Part shown: positions 8,895 to 18,302 of the stretch, in pieces | Numbering within the stretch: position 1 is the stretch's first letter | How the letters are laid out: every line of letters begins with the position of its first letter | NCBI RefSeq assembly: GCF_014645555.1 | Contig: NZ_BMLY01000002.1 | Span: forward strand, 675,109 to 739,108 | Direction: 5' to 3' | Length of the DNA: 64,000 bases | Source of the DNA: Silvimonas amylolytica | GTDB taxonomy: Bacteria; Pseudomonadota; Gammaproteobacteria; Burkholderiales; Chitinibacteraceae | Made by a program: the position numbers and the translations under genes | The notes under the pieces: model-generated | Told to the model about the DNA's origin: nothing | Seen by the model: the letters and a program-made list of their open reading frames with translations, nothing else | The model's database searches: none

Positions 8895-10435
8895 CGCGCC
8901 GCGCTGATCCTGAAAAACCGCGTATGGGTGTTTAGATCATCTGCCTGTGATTTCAGGCGCTGGATCTGCGTGGACACCGCAGACAAGGTCTGGTGAGCCG
9001 AATGCGCCTGTGATGCCACCCGTTCAAGGCGTTGCGCCACGATGGTTGCAGATTGCGACTGTTGCTGCAGCGCGGTGGCCATTTCCCGGACCGTGGTTTC
9101 GGTTGTTGTTGTATTCCGCGCCATTTCAGCAATGGTACTGCGTGCTGTGCCGGACTTCTCCAGCCCGTGACTGACTTTTGCCAGGGCGCTGATCACGGCA
9201 TCGTGCGTGCCGTCCATGCTCTGCGCGATGGCATTCATGGAGTCGCGGATCGACACGGTCGCCTCGGTGGTCTTGAAGGCCAGTTTGCGCACTTCATCGG
9301 CCACCACGGCAAAGCCACGGCCATGCTCACCGGCGCGGGCGGCCTCAATGGCAGCGTTCAAGGCCAACAGGTTGGTCTGTTCGGTGATCTCTTTGATCAG
9401 ATCGACAATGGCCATGGCCTCGTCGGTGCTCTTTTTGAGTACGTCGATGTGCTCGGCCACGCCGTTGATAGTCTGGCTGATGGCATTCAGGTCTTCGTTC
9501 ACGCCGTCACTGGCCAGTTCACCGGCCGAAGCCATTTCCACTGCGGCCAGAATGGCGTTGCTGGCGTCATTGGCATCACGCGTGACTTGCGCGATACCTT
9601 GATTGATCTGCTGTAGTGCATCGGCCATGGCGGCGGTTTCATCCACCTGCGTCTGTACGCCAGCCTCCAGTCGTGCGCTATCGTTGCTGAGACTGCCCGC
9701 CACGTCGGCCACCGTGCCGGCCGTGCCCTGAACCGCCTGCAAGGCTTCAGTCATTCTGGCCTGCATGATCTTGCCAGAGCGCAGCATGGGGCTGATTTCC
9801 ACCAGTTCAGGCGGGAAGCTCATCGTCAGATCGCCTTCTGCCGCGCTGGCGGCAAAGCGACCCATAAACGCACTCGCCTTGAGCGCACCCTCGATACGAA
9901 ACGCCAGCCAGGAGAGCATGCCGGCTTCGGCCACCACATAACCCGCATGGATCAGCACACGGCTGAACGATGGCCCTTCCTGAAACAGCACGAGGCGCAT
10001 GCCCAATGCGGCGCTGAAATTGAGCGCCAGGTGATGGACGGCGATCACTACTGCGGCCACGACGATCGGCCGCCAGTCAAAATAGGCCAGCAACAAGCCC
10101 AGCACGACGAATACGCCAAAGTGCGCTTCGATCGCGCCATTGGATGTCGCGATTGACACCATGGCCTGCAGCATTAGCGCGGTGGCCATGGTGCAACGTG
10201 TAATCAGCATGCCACGCTGATTAAGTGCCACCAGGTACGGAATAATCACCGCCGGCAGGCCGACCACCCACACGGCCAGCATGCGACCAACGATAAAAGA
10301 CTGAATAAGCGTGATCAGCCAGTAGGCAGTGTTCACCACCAGCAAAATCCGGTCAGATGTGCTGCGCAGGGTAACCAACAGATCAGTCATCGCCTGGCCG
10401 GCACTTGTCTGGCTATCAGGGGCGCGGGCGTTCAT
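8891..10435 (-). CDS. methyl-accepting chemotaxis protein with six-helix membrane domain
   Basis: A protein of about 514 residues. The N-terminal 185 residues hold about six hydrophobic segments without a large periplasmic loop, so it resembles a membrane-embedded sensor rather than a classical ligand-binding chemoreceptor. A short linker follows, then the cytoplasmic signalling hairpin with the conserved tip [20 protein letters not shown]. Start ATG 10435 is preceded by GGAG. Its ATG overlaps the stop of a 48-residue membrane protein gene (ATGA), so the two are probably translated together. No CheW- or CheA-binding pentapeptide partners are nearby. Confidence 0.9.
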   Translation of the reverse strand: MNARAPDSQTSAGQAMTDLLVTLRSTSDRILLVVNTAYWLITLIQSFIVGRMLAVWVVGLPAVIIPYLVALNQRGMLITRCTMATALMLQAMVSIATSNGAIEAHFGVFVVLGLLLAYFDWRPIVVAAVVIAVHHLALNFSAALGMRLVLFQEGPSFSRVLIHAGYVVAEAGMLSWLAFRIEGALKASAFMGRFAASAAEGDLTMSFPPELVEISPMLRSGKIMQARMTEALQAVQGTAGTVADVAGSLSNDSARLEAGVQTQVDETAAMADALQQINQGIAQVTRDANDASNAILAAVEMASAGELASDGVNEDLNAISQTINGVAEHIDVLKKSTDEAMAIVDLIKEITEQTNLLALNAAIEAARAGEHGRGFAVVADEVRKLAFKTTEATVSIRDSMNAIAQSMDGTHDAVISALAKVSHGLEKSGTARSTIAEMARNTTTTETTVREMATALQQQSQSATIVAQRLERVASQAHSAHQTLSAVSTQIQRLKSQADDLNTHTRFFRISAAR

Positions 10436-10578
10436 TTGATACTCCGGCACCAACCGCCAGGGACCAGGTTTTTGACTTCGCCCTTGACCAGAACGGCGAC
10501 GGAAATACCCGCCCAGGCGGCGATGCCCAGCCAGAGCAAAATATGGCGTGCGCGATGGCGTGAATCAGGTTTGCCCAT
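10432..10578 (-). CDS. 48-residue single-span membrane protein coupled to the chemoreceptor
   Basis: A short gene starting at ATG 10578 with AGGGAGA upstream. It encodes a basic N-terminus ([12 protein letters not shown]), one hydrophobic helix ([19 protein letters not shown]) and a short tail ending WCRSIK. The basic side suggests the N-terminus stays in the cytoplasm. The stop codon overlaps the chemoreceptor start by the ATGA arrangement. The good binding site, coupling and coherent membrane-protein design support a real gene. Function is unknown; an accessory subunit of the receptor is one possibility. Confidence 0.6.
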   Translation of the reverse strand: MGKPDSRHRARHILLWLGIAAWAGISVAVLVKGEVKNLVPGGWCRSIK

Positions 10579-10756
10579 GATGTGTTCTCCCTGTTTTACT
10601 GGCGGCACGCTGCAGAGTCGTACGCGCTTTATATTGGTTTAGCCTGGCTATGGCGCACTGCAAATAGCAGGAACATGCAGGTGGCTGTCTGACAGGCAAG
10701 GGCAAGAAGGGCTTTTATAATGGAGGCGTCTTTCCACTACGACGGCCTGTGATCCC

Positions 10757-11320
10757 ATGTCCCTGCGCCATCATCTGCGTGATGCCACGCAACCCTTGCA
10801 CGCCAGGCTGGACCAACTGTTGGCAGCCCATGCCTTTGATAGTTCCGCCAGCTACAGCCACTTTTTGAAAGCGCAAGCTGCCGCGCTGATTCCGCTCGAG
10901 CTCGCACTTGAAGCGGCTGGCATTGAAGACGAATTACCAGACTGGCCGGTTCGCCGACGCCGCGAGGCTTTGTTGGGTGACCTGTACACACTGGATGCCG
11001 CATTGCCAGCGCTGATGCCGCAACCGGCGCTCGCGCCAGATCAGTCACGCTGGGGGGCGCTGTATGTACTGGAAGGGTCGCGTCTCGGTGCCGCAGTGCT
11101 GCTTCGTCGTTTGCAAACAGTGGCCGATGGAAGAATGCAAACCGCCAGCCGCTATCTCAGCCACGGCGCGGGGAGTTCGCTGTGGCCGGATTTTGTCCGC
11201 CAGCTTGAGTCACTGAGTCCGGTTCAGACCAATGATGTGGTAGCGGGCGCCCAACATGCCTTCCGTGTCTTTATTGCAGCGGCGCAGCGGTATCCGGTGT
11301 CAGCGCAGGTACCTGATTGA
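10757..11320 (+). CDS. bphO: biliverdin-producing heme oxygenase
   Basis: A 187-residue heme oxygenase of the bacterial BphO/HemO type, which opens heme to biliverdin, CO and iron. The likely proximal heme ligand is H15 in PLHARLDQ, and the distal-helix signature WGALYVLEGSRLGAAVL is present at about residues 98-114. Biliverdin is the chromophore of bacteriophytochromes, and one is encoded 3 kb away on the opposite strand, so the product very likely supplies that photoreceptor. The 3' end overlaps the 3' end of the hybrid kinase gene by 50 bases, a convergent arrangement. Confidence 0.92.
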   Translation: MSLRHHLRDATQPLHARLDQLLAAHAFDSSASYSHFLKAQAAALIPLELALEAAGIEDELPDWPVRRRREALLGDLYTLDAALPALMPQPALAPDQSRWGALYVLEGSRLGAAVLLRRLQTVADGRMQTASRYLSHGAGSSLWPDFVRQLESLSPVQTNDVVAGAQHAFRVFIAAAQRYPVSAQVPD

Positions 11321-13724
11321 GCTGCTGGCGCACCATATCGGCTAATTGTTCGACGGAATACGGTTTTTGCACGATGCCAGAGTGTGGCAGGTCCAGCTTG
11401 CCCAGTTCGATGTAGCCGGTGACAAACACCACCGGCAGGTCAGGGCGGAGTGTGCGAGCGGCCATGGCCAGTTCGGCACCGTTCATTTCCGGCATGGCAA
11501 AGTCGGCAACCAGCGCGTTGATCTGCGGATGCGCCGCGAGCAAGGCCAGGGCAGACTTGCCGCTGGTGGCACGCTCCACCCGGTAACCCAGATCAGCCAG
11601 ATGAGCGGCTGTCAGTTCGCCTACGGCCTCGTCATCATCGACCACCAGCAAAGTAATGGAATCATTGCCCACGGCGATGGTGGGCTGATCACACGGCGCC
11701 TGTGGCTCCGCGACCGGATGAGCCAGTCGCGGCAGGTACACATTGACGGATGTGCCTTCGTTTTCTTTGGTCTCAATGGTTACGCCACCGCCGGATTGAC
11801 GGGCAAAGCCGTATACCTGTGCCAGCCCCAGGCCGGAGCCTTTGCCGACTTCCTTGGTGGTGAAGAACGGTTCAAACGCCCGGGCCAGTACATCGGGGGA
11901 CATACCGTGTCCCGAATCACGCACAGTCAGCCGTACGAAGTCGCCCGCGCCGGGCGCGCCTGCTCCATTGTCTTCCTGCGCAAACTGGGCATTAGCAGTG
12001 TTGATGTACAGCGTACCGCCACCATCCATGGCATCCCGCGCATTGATGGCCAGATTAAGGATAACCATTTCGATCTGCGTGGTATCGACCATCGCGGTCC
12101 ACAAGTCGGGCTCCAGCCCGGTGATCACTTGAACGCTGCCGCCAATCGTACTGCGCAATAGCTCCAGCATGGCCTCCACCGTCTGGTTCAGATTGGCCGC
12201 TCGGGGCGCGAGTTGTTGCTGACGGGAAAAAGTGAGCAATTGTGAGGTCAGCTTGCCACCGCGCTGCCCGGCATTGCGGATATTGGCGAGGCGCTGACGG
12301 GTTTTATCCGCCAGTGTGATTGAGCGTAAGTCGTGCTCCAGAAACGTTGCGTTAGAGAGCACCACCGTCAGCAGATTGTTAAAGTCATGCGCTACGCCGG
12401 CAGTCAGTTGGCCCACTGCTTCCAGGCGCTGCATCTTCTGCATGGTGGCTTCCATGCGCTGCCGCTGATGGATCTGTTTGATCAACTCGCAATTGGCAGT
12501 CGCCAGCTCTTCCAGCCGGGCTTTGTCGGCCGTGACATCACGCGCAATGCAGTAGTGCAAGCCATCTGCATTGACAGCGGTCCAGGCCAGCCAGCGTTCC
12601 TCGCCATTTGCACAGCGGAACCGGGTTTCAAAGCGCACTGCCGTTTCGTCTTGTTGGGGCTGTTGCAAAGCAGCCAGTGTCGCTTCAAGGTCGGCCTCAT
12701 CAATATAACGCCCGAGCGAGCCCGCCAGCAGATCACTCAAGGGCCAACCCAATGCATCGGCCCACGCCGGATTGAGTGTGATGGGGGTGAGGTCTGCCCG
12801 CATCACGGCCAGCATATCGTGAGACAGTGCCCAGACCCGGTCACGTTCCTGGGTGCGAGCGGCCACGCGTTCTTCCAGGACCACGTTCTGTTGCGATATG
12901 GCCTCACGGGCTAACTGGCGCTCGGTCACATCCAGGAGTACGCCCAGGAATTGTATGCAGCGACCATTCTCAAAAAATGACTTGCCCAAGGTGTTGACCC
13001 AGCGAATGCGGCCATCGGGCAGCACAATCCGGTAATCGGCATTGCATTCGGAAAACTGCGGGGAGTGCGTGCATTGGGCGATCACCTGCCCCATGCGTTC
13101 GCGGTCATCCGGATGGACGCAACGGGTATACAAGGCCAGGTCTACCTGGTCGTCCGGACCGATGCCAAACATCTCGCGGCAGCGTAGATCCCAGATCAGT
13201 TCGCCGGTGAGCGGCCGGTAATCCCACATGCCCAGCTTGCCGGCCTCAGTTGCCAGGCGCACGTTGATCTGGCTGGTCTTGAGCGCGGCTTCTACTTGTT
13301 GGCGCCGGGTTTGTTCCCTTACCAGGGTGAGCGCGCGTTCCACGGACTTGGGTAATAGACCCAGGCGTTGCTTGAGGACGTAATCGGTTGCGCCACGGCG
13401 CATCATTTCGACCGCGGTTTCCTCGCCAGAAACGCCGGAAACAAAGATGAATGGCGTCTGCGGGCAGAGCGTCTGTGCGATATCCAGCGCGGTAGCGCCC
13501 GAAAACAACGGCAGCAGAAAATCAGACAGGATCAGATCAAATGGCTGACCGGCCAGCGCATCACGCATGCGTTGTTCCGTATCAACCAGGGTAAACCGGG
13601 CGCGAAAACCCGCACGTTCCAGCGTGATTTGCGACAACTCGGCGTCTAGCGGGTTGTCTTCAATCTGCAAAATCCGGGCGGGCGTGGCGGCAGTGAGCGG
13701 GTGCGCGGCGACGGGTTTACTCAT
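11271..13724 (-). CDS. hybrid sensor histidine kinase, REC-PAS-PAS-HisKA-HATPase-REC
   Basis: An 817-residue soluble kinase. It begins with a receiver domain (phospho-acceptor D68 in LILSDFLLP), then two PAS-type regions (about 150-270 and 295-410), a HisKA helix with H446 (GVAHDFNNLL), a HATPase domain, and a second receiver (D741 in ALVADFAMPEM). No membrane segment is present. The start overlaps the stop of the upstream response regulator by 8 bases, so it is the last gene of the bacteriophytochrome operon. The N-terminal receiver suggests that it takes phosphate or a signal from an upstream kinase, possibly the phytochrome (inference). Confidence 0.92.
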   Translation of the reverse strand: MSKPVAAHPLTAATPARILQIEDNPLDAELSQITLERAGFRARFTLVDTEQRMRDALAGQPFDLILSDFLLPLFSGATALDIAQTLCPQTPFIFVSGVSGEETAVEMMRRGATDYVLKQRLGLLPKSVERALTLVREQTRRQQVEAALKTSQINVRLATEAGKLGMWDYRPLTGELIWDLRCREMFGIGPDDQVDLALYTRCVHPDDRERMGQVIAQCTHSPQFSECNADYRIVLPDGRIRWVNTLGKSFFENGRCIQFLGVLLDVTERQLAREAISQQNVVLEERVAARTQERDRVWALSHDMLAVMRADLTPITLNPAWADALGWPLSDLLAGSLGRYIDEADLEATLAALQQPQQDETAVRFETRFRCANGEERWLAWTAVNADGLHYCIARDVTADKARLEELATANCELIKQIHQRQRMEATMQKMQRLEAVGQLTAGVAHDFNNLLTVVLSNATFLEHDLRSITLADKTRQRLANIRNAGQRGGKLTSQLLTFSRQQQLAPRAANLNQTVEAMLELLRSTIGGSVQVITGLEPDLWTAMVDTTQIEMVILNLAINARDAMDGGGTLYINTANAQFAQEDNGAGAPGAGDFVRLTVRDSGHGMSPDVLARAFEPFFTTKEVGKGSGLGLAQVYGFARQSGGGVTIETKENEGTSVNVYLPRLAHPVAEPQAPCDQPTIAVGNDSITLLVVDDDEAVGELTAAHLADLGYRVERATSGKSALALLAAHPQINALVADFAMPEMNGAELAMAARTLRPDLPVVFVTGYIELGKLDLPHSGIVQKPYSVEQLADMVRQQLNQVPALTPDTAAPLQ

Positions 13725-14238
13725 TGGTGCTTTTACTGAAGACAGGGGTAACAGTGTTGGCAGTCATGGCATATCGTCGCATCTGGTCCACGACGCGGTA
13801 GCGTTGCGAGCCTGGCGGGGGTTCGTTGAGTACGGCCCAGAATATGCCCAACTGGCCAATGGCGGCGACAAAATCCTTGAACTCAACCGGTTTGACCACG
13901 TAGGCGTTCACGCCCAGTTCATAAGCACGGATCAGATCAGGCTCCTCCTTGGATGAGGTCAGCATGACAATGGGAATGCTGCGTAGCTCAGGGGTGTTGC
14001 GAATCACCTTCAGCACCTCCAGCCCATCAATCTTGGGGAGCTTGAGATCCAGCAGGATCACGGCCGGGTTGCCTTCTTGCCAGTCTGCGTAATCGCCCTG
14101 GCGGAACAGGCAATCCAGTGCCTCCGCACCGTCACGCAACACGATGACCTCATTGGCGAGCTGGCTGCGTTCCAGTGCAATCAGCGTCAGTTCCAGGTCT
14201 TTAGGGTTATCTTCAACCAGCAGGATCGGTTTTAGCAT
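13717..14238 (-). CDS. single-domain response regulator of phytochrome type
   Basis: A 173-residue protein made of one receiver domain (VEDNPKDLELT at 8-18, D64 in ILLDLKLPK, the TSS switch region and the VKPVEF lysine block) with a short C-terminal extension and no DNA-binding domain. This is the Rcp1-like class usually paired with phytochrome kinases. I start at ATG 14238; the gene overlaps the phytochrome stop by 26 bases. A longer frame upstream would lie wholly inside the kinase gene. It is the expected direct phosphorylation target of the phytochrome. Confidence 0.9.
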   Translation of the reverse strand: MLKPILLVEDNPKDLELTLIALERSQLANEVIVLRDGAEALDCLFRQGDYADWQEGNPAVILLDLKLPKIDGLEVLKVIRNTPELRSIPIVMLTSSKEEPDLIRAYELGVNAYVVKPVEFKDFVAAIGQLGIFWAVLNEPPPGSQRYRVVDQMRRYAMTANTVTPVFSKSTNE

Positions 14239-16510
14239 GATCTTGTTTGCGCTTTGCAGTGCCGATGCCCGGGCGGGGCAGGGCGATAAAGAATGTAGCG
14301 CCCGCATCGGGCTCGCCTTCGGCCCAGGTCTGGCCATGATGCCGCTCTACAATCCGGCGCACATTGGCAAGCCCGATACCGGTTCCTTCAAAGTCTTCCA
14401 TACGGTGCAGGCGCTGGAATACGCCGAACAGCTTGCCTACGTACTGCATGTCAAAGCCTACACCATTGTCTTTGACATACAGCACGTCGCGCGCGTCTTC
14501 ATGCCGGGCGCCAATCTCGATACACGCTAGTTCGCGGGTACGCGTGTACTTGATGGCATTGGCGATCAGATTGCGCAAGGCAAGGTGCAGAAAGGTGCCA
14601 TCTGCCCGCACCCGCCCCAAGGGTTGTACATGCCATTTGATCTGGCGGTCCTGGTAGTCGGGCTGCATTTCATGGCGGATGGTCTCGATCAACTCGTTGA
14701 CGTTGACCTCGCCCAGGCGGATGACCGAGCGCCCCAGCTGCGAGAACATCAGCAGGTTATCGACCAACTGGCCGGCAAACCGGGATGAATCTGCAATGTT
14801 GTCCAGAAAGTGCTGGCCACGTTCGGTGAGTTTGCCGTGTTCGGTGTCAATCATCAGCTCGGCATAACTGGCAATGTGCCGGAGCGGCGCACGCAGATCA
14901 TGCGACACGCTGTAAGAGAACGCCTCCAGTTCGCGGTTGCTCTTTTTGAGGTCATCCGCCAGTTGCGCCAGTTCTTCAGCTTTGCGCAACACAATGCCCA
15001 GTACGGCCGAACGTAACTCCAGGGCGCCTTCTATTTCGGTCTCTAGCCAGCGCGGACAATTACCCCGCAGCGTTTGCTGCCAGGTGGCAAAACTGGTGCG
15101 CGGGTTGAGCGTTTGAACGCCCGCCCGGGCGGCTGTCTGTTTAACAGGTTCACCGGCCCAGTTCACCGTACGCGTGGTTTCCTGGCGAAACCAGATCAGG
15201 TAGTGGTTGTGCAACTCTGAAATGGATACCGCCATCAACCCACCAATGCGATCCGGCATGTCGAGCGCGTCGGGCAGGTCGCGACTGATGCAGTCGGTGG
15301 TGTAAATCTCATGTTCCGTTTTTTGTGCCAGCCATGCCACCAGTGACTTGATGGTCGCCAACGGCGGGGTGTCGCCGATCAGGTCTATGCCGCTGGCACT
15401 GACGATCGCTGCGCCGTTGGCATTGGCAAAGTGCAACAAGACTTCCGGCACGGCCAGCAAACCTTCATTGACGCCATCCCGATCAGCCATGGTCGACAAA
15501 ATGCGTACCACCTGTTGGCGCTGTGTGAGCATGCGCGTTGCGACATCATGGGCTTCTTTGGCCTCGATCTGCAGCGACAGGATGTTCCCCAGCAACTCGC
15601 AGCCTGTGCGTACATGAAAGCGCACTGGTGTGGCCTGGTGATCGTGACAAGAAATCAGCCCCCATAGCCGGTTGTTGATGACAATGGAGAGCGACATGGA
15701 GGCCAGCGTCCCCATGTTTTTCATGTACTGCAGGTGGATCGGCGACACGCTGCGCAGCATGGCAAAGCTCAGGTCGAGCGGCGCACCCGTGCGCGGATGC
15801 GCAGCCGGCAAAATCAGGCTGGCCTGGTAGGATGCATCCTGAATGACGCGTATGCGGTTAAGCACGTATAACTCTCTTGCCTGGCGAGGGATATCCGAGG
15901 CCGGAAAGTGCAAATCGAGATATCGCGCGTAGCCGTCATCGGCTTCTTCGGCAATGACATGACCGTGGTCATCTTCGTCAAAACGGTAGGCCAGTACGCG
16001 GCCATAACCCGTCATGCGTTTGACTTCAGACACCGCTAGCGCGCACATGGTCTGTATGTCTTTGGCGTCATGCAGCTTGTTCACAAAAGTGCGCACCAAC
16101 GGGTACATCGTGCTGAATGCTTGTTCGGCGCCTTCTTCAGCGGGCTCAAATTCGGCAATGACCTGATCATTGAGTCGGTGCGCTACCCATTCAAACCGTG
16201 GCGCTGATCCATCGGCATGACGTAACAACACCGTGCCCAGATGATGCGGTTCGGCGTAGTCACCGGCCAGACGTGTCACCGCGCCGGGGGATGCAGTGTC
16301 CACCCACTGGCCAAAGTGGGTCTCAACCAGTCGCTGGTAATCCACGCCCAACCAGTCCGACACATTCTGACTGGCCTGAGTGATGACCAGCGTTGCCGCA
16401 TCCATGATCAGTAAAAAACCGTGCGGTTGAATGCTGCCCGGAAACCGGATCGGCTCTTGCGCGCACTGTTGTTCGGCGCTGGCCATCAAGTCCCTCTGAT
16501 CGCTACTCAC
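14213..16510 (-). CDS. bphP: bacteriophytochrome histidine kinase (PAS-GAF-PHY-HisKA-HATPase)
   Basis: A red/far-red photoreceptor kinase of about 765 residues. The biliverdin-attachment cysteine is C16, just before AQEPIRFPGSIQPHG. The GAF domain has the PASDIP motif, the PHY domain has the PRTSF tongue motif, and the kinase has H537 in SVSHDLRAPLRH. All key photosensory elements are present, so it should be functional. I favour GTG 16510 (AGAGAGG 7 bases upstream), which leaves a family-like 15 residues before the cysteine. ATG 16486, with AGAGGG upstream, is a real alternative. It heads an operon with the regulator and the hybrid kinase. Confidence 0.94.
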   Translation of the reverse strand: MSSDQRDLMASAEQQCAQEPIRFPGSIQPHGFLLIMDAATLVITQASQNVSDWLGVDYQRLVETHFGQWVDTASPGAVTRLAGDYAEPHHLGTVLLRHADGSAPRFEWVAHRLNDQVIAEFEPAEEGAEQAFSTMYPLVRTFVNKLHDAKDIQTMCALAVSEVKRMTGYGRVLAYRFDEDDHGHVIAEEADDGYARYLDLHFPASDIPRQARELYVLNRIRVIQDASYQASLILPAAHPRTGAPLDLSFAMLRSVSPIHLQYMKNMGTLASMSLSIVINNRLWGLISCHDHQATPVRFHVRTGCELLGNILSLQIEAKEAHDVATRMLTQRQQVVRILSTMADRDGVNEGLLAVPEVLLHFANANGAAIVSASGIDLIGDTPPLATIKSLVAWLAQKTEHEIYTTDCISRDLPDALDMPDRIGGLMAVSISELHNHYLIWFRQETTRTVNWAGEPVKQTAARAGVQTLNPRTSFATWQQTLRGNCPRWLETEIEGALELRSAVLGIVLRKAEELAQLADDLKKSNRELEAFSYSVSHDLRAPLRHIASYAELMIDTEHGKLTERGQHFLDNIADSSRFAGQLVDNLLMFSQLGRSVIRLGEVNVNELIETIRHEMQPDYQDRQIKWHVQPLGRVRADGTFLHLALRNLIANAIKYTRTRELACIEIGARHEDARDVLYVKDNGVGFDMQYVGKLFGVFQRLHRMEDFEGTGIGLANVRRIVERHHGQTWAEGEPDAGATFFIALPRPGIGTAKRKQDHAKTDPAG

Positions 16511-16725
16511 ATCCAGGCCTCTCTTCACTGCGCCGTGCATTGGCGCATAAGTGCACAAATGCTTGAGATTATCCGGATTATGCAAATGACAAGGCGTAGG
16601 ACAAACTCGGATTTTATAGGCAGGCTGCGTCGCGCGAATGAGACGAAAAACACCAGATCTACCGAGGCCAGGAGGCCATGCCTTAAAGTGGCGGCTCTCT
16701 TGTTCATCAACCTGCTCCGCTTGCC

Positions 16726-17142
16726 ATGCGCGCCGTCTTGTTGGGTTTGATCCGTTTTTATCAGCGCTGGGTATCCCCCTACAAAGGTTTTTGTTGCGCG
16801 TGGCGGGTTCACACCGGCCACGCAAGCTGTTCGTGGTTGGGTTATCGCGCGGTGCGCCGCTACGGCGCAATCCGTGGCGTGCAGATCACTCGTGCCAGAA
16901 CCCGCCGTTGTAGCGCGGCATACCGCGCCCTGTTGCAGACACGCATGTGCGTGCCGCGTGGCCAGGCTGGCTTTATCGATATGGACTGCCCGGGTTGTGA
17001 GATCCCGGATATCCCGGATGGCTGTTGTGATGCCATGGATTGTGGATGCGATATCGCAGATTGCGGTTGGGAGTGGGCCCAAAAAGCGCGCGAAGAGGAC
17101 GATGACAAGATGGTTCAGGTGAAACCGAAGGTGGATGGTTGA
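16726..17142 (+). CDS. YidD-like protein with Cys-rich C-terminal tail
   Basis: A 138-residue protein. Residues 1-65 match the YidD (membrane protein insertion efficiency factor, DUF37) core: LIRFYQRWVSPYKGFCCAW, then C35 and RYGAIRGV. Classical YidD ends soon after this. Here a tail of about 70 residues contains eight cysteines (75, 88, 91, 100, 101, 106, 108, 113), many acidic residues, and then a charged end. The gene is not next to rnpA or yidC, the usual YidD location, so it is probably a paralogue. The tail could bind metal or form disulfides (inference). The start ATG 16726 has only a weak binding site. Confidence 0.75.
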   Translation: MRAVLLGLIRFYQRWVSPYKGFCCAWRVHTGHASCSWLGYRAVRRYGAIRGVQITRARTRRCSAAYRALLQTRMCVPRGQAGFIDMDCPGCEIPDIPDGCCDAMDCGCDIADCGWEWAQKAREEDDDKMVQVKPKVDG

Positions 17143-17249
17143 GCGCGCGGGCTCAATCGGCGTGGCGCCTTGGCTACCCATCAAAATGCGTTTGAATGAC
17201 AGATTTAACCAGGCTACAGAGTGAACACACTGTGTTTTCCGGAAAAACC

Positions 17250-17867
17250 ATGTCCGCTCTCACGTACAAGAACGAGCCCGTTCTGACCTTTGCCACGGTG
17301 TCAGACCTTGAAGCGTACATGGCTGGTGAGCCCCGGCATGCCAAAGGGTTCTGGCTGCGGTTGGCAAAGGCGGGTGCGCCGGTGGCCACGGTCGGCAAGG
17401 AAAGCGCCCTTGAAGCAGCGCTGTGTTGTGGATGGATCGACGGGCAGCTTGGCAAGCTTGATGAGCACTATTTTGTTGTACGGATGACGCCGCGCCGATC
17501 AGGCAGCCGGTGGTCAGTCAAAAATCGCACCACGGCAGAACGTCTTGCGCAAGAGGGCCGACTGAACCCGGCCGGCCAGGCCGAGATTGACACAGCAAAG
17601 GCGGATGGTCGCTGGGATGCCGCCTACGCCTCTCAAGCGAATGCAACGCTGCCGCAAGATCTGGCCGCCGCCCTGGCGCTGAACCCGGTCGCCCGGGACT
17701 GCTTTGCCGCGCTCGATAGCGCCAACCGGTTTGCCATCATTTACCGGGTCAACGACGCCAAAAAGCCCGAGACACGGGCCAGGCGCATTGAACAATTTGT
17801 GCAGATGCTGGCGCGTGGCGAGGCCCTTCATCCGCGGAGGAAGACCGGCAAATCCGGGGCGTCGTGA
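17250..17867 (+). CDS. YdeI/OmpD-associated family protein
   Basis: A 205-residue protein of the YdeI/OmpD-associated (bacteriocin-protection) family. Typical elements are AKGFWLRLAKAG, ALCCGWIDGQLGKLDE, TPRRSGSRWSVKN and NRFAIIYRVNDAKKPETRARRIEQFV, the last being the conserved C-terminal helix. The biochemical role of the family is poorly known. I start at ATG 17250 (MSALTYKNEPVL), because upstream in-frame residues are not family-like. It is convergent with the DUF4287 gene. Confidence 0.88.
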   Translation: MSALTYKNEPVLTFATVSDLEAYMAGEPRHAKGFWLRLAKAGAPVATVGKESALEAALCCGWIDGQLGKLDEHYFVVRMTPRRSGSRWSVKNRTTAERLAQEGRLNPAGQAEIDTAKADGRWDAAYASQANATLPQDLAAALALNPVARDCFAALDSANRFAIIYRVNDAKKPETRARRIEQFVQMLARGEALHPRRKTGKSGAS

Positions 17868-17899
17868 CAAGCAGAAACCTTCTTCTGGCCCGGCAGGTG

Positions 17900-18112
17900 T
17901 TACTCGTGCTGTGCCCGCCAGTAAGCGACCAGCGCATTGGCATGCCCATGCCCGAGTCCATGATCTGACTTGAGGGCGCTGACCATCTCCATATGCTTCT
18001 TGCCAGTCATGCTGTCCAGCACACTCAGCCAATGGCTGATGGGCTGGCCGCTGGTTTTTTCGATCGAAGGAAAATACGACGCCGGACCTTTGATTTTTGG
18101 TTCGTCTGTCAT
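17900..18112 (-). CDS. DUF4287 domain protein
   Basis: A 70-residue protein matching the small DUF4287 family: SYFPSIEKTSGQPISHWL, then GKKHMEMVSALKSDHGLGHGHANALVAYW. The C-terminal helical GHGHANALV motif is typical. Members are soluble, sometimes fused to DUF5655, and of unknown function. It has a good binding site (CAGGAG) upstream of ATG 18112. Confidence 0.88.
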   Translation of the reverse strand: MTDEPKIKGPASYFPSIEKTSGQPISHWLSVLDSMTGKKHMEMVSALKSDHGLGHGHANALVAYWRAQHE

Positions 18113-18234
18113 GGTGTACTCCTGTCTCTGCTGGCGTGCGATTGTGTATTGGCAGGGCGTTGTTTACGCACTGCTTGAGTGTTTAGAGATACACGATGCG
18201 ACAGGATTTACCCACGTTCCGGGCGCTGGAAAAC

Positions 18235-18268
18235 AAAAAACCCCGCCAGCCGAAGCTGAGCGGGGTTT
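18235..18268 (-). terminator. intrinsic terminator downstream of tRNA-Met
   Basis: Read on the minus strand, AAACCCCGC is followed by an inner stem with a UUCG tetraloop, then GCGGGGTTTTTT. It lies about 35 bases after the tRNA 3' end and ends that transcript. Confidence 0.88.
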
Positions 18269-18302
18269 GTCGTACTTTACCGGTAAACCGGCAAAGAAAT
18301 TC

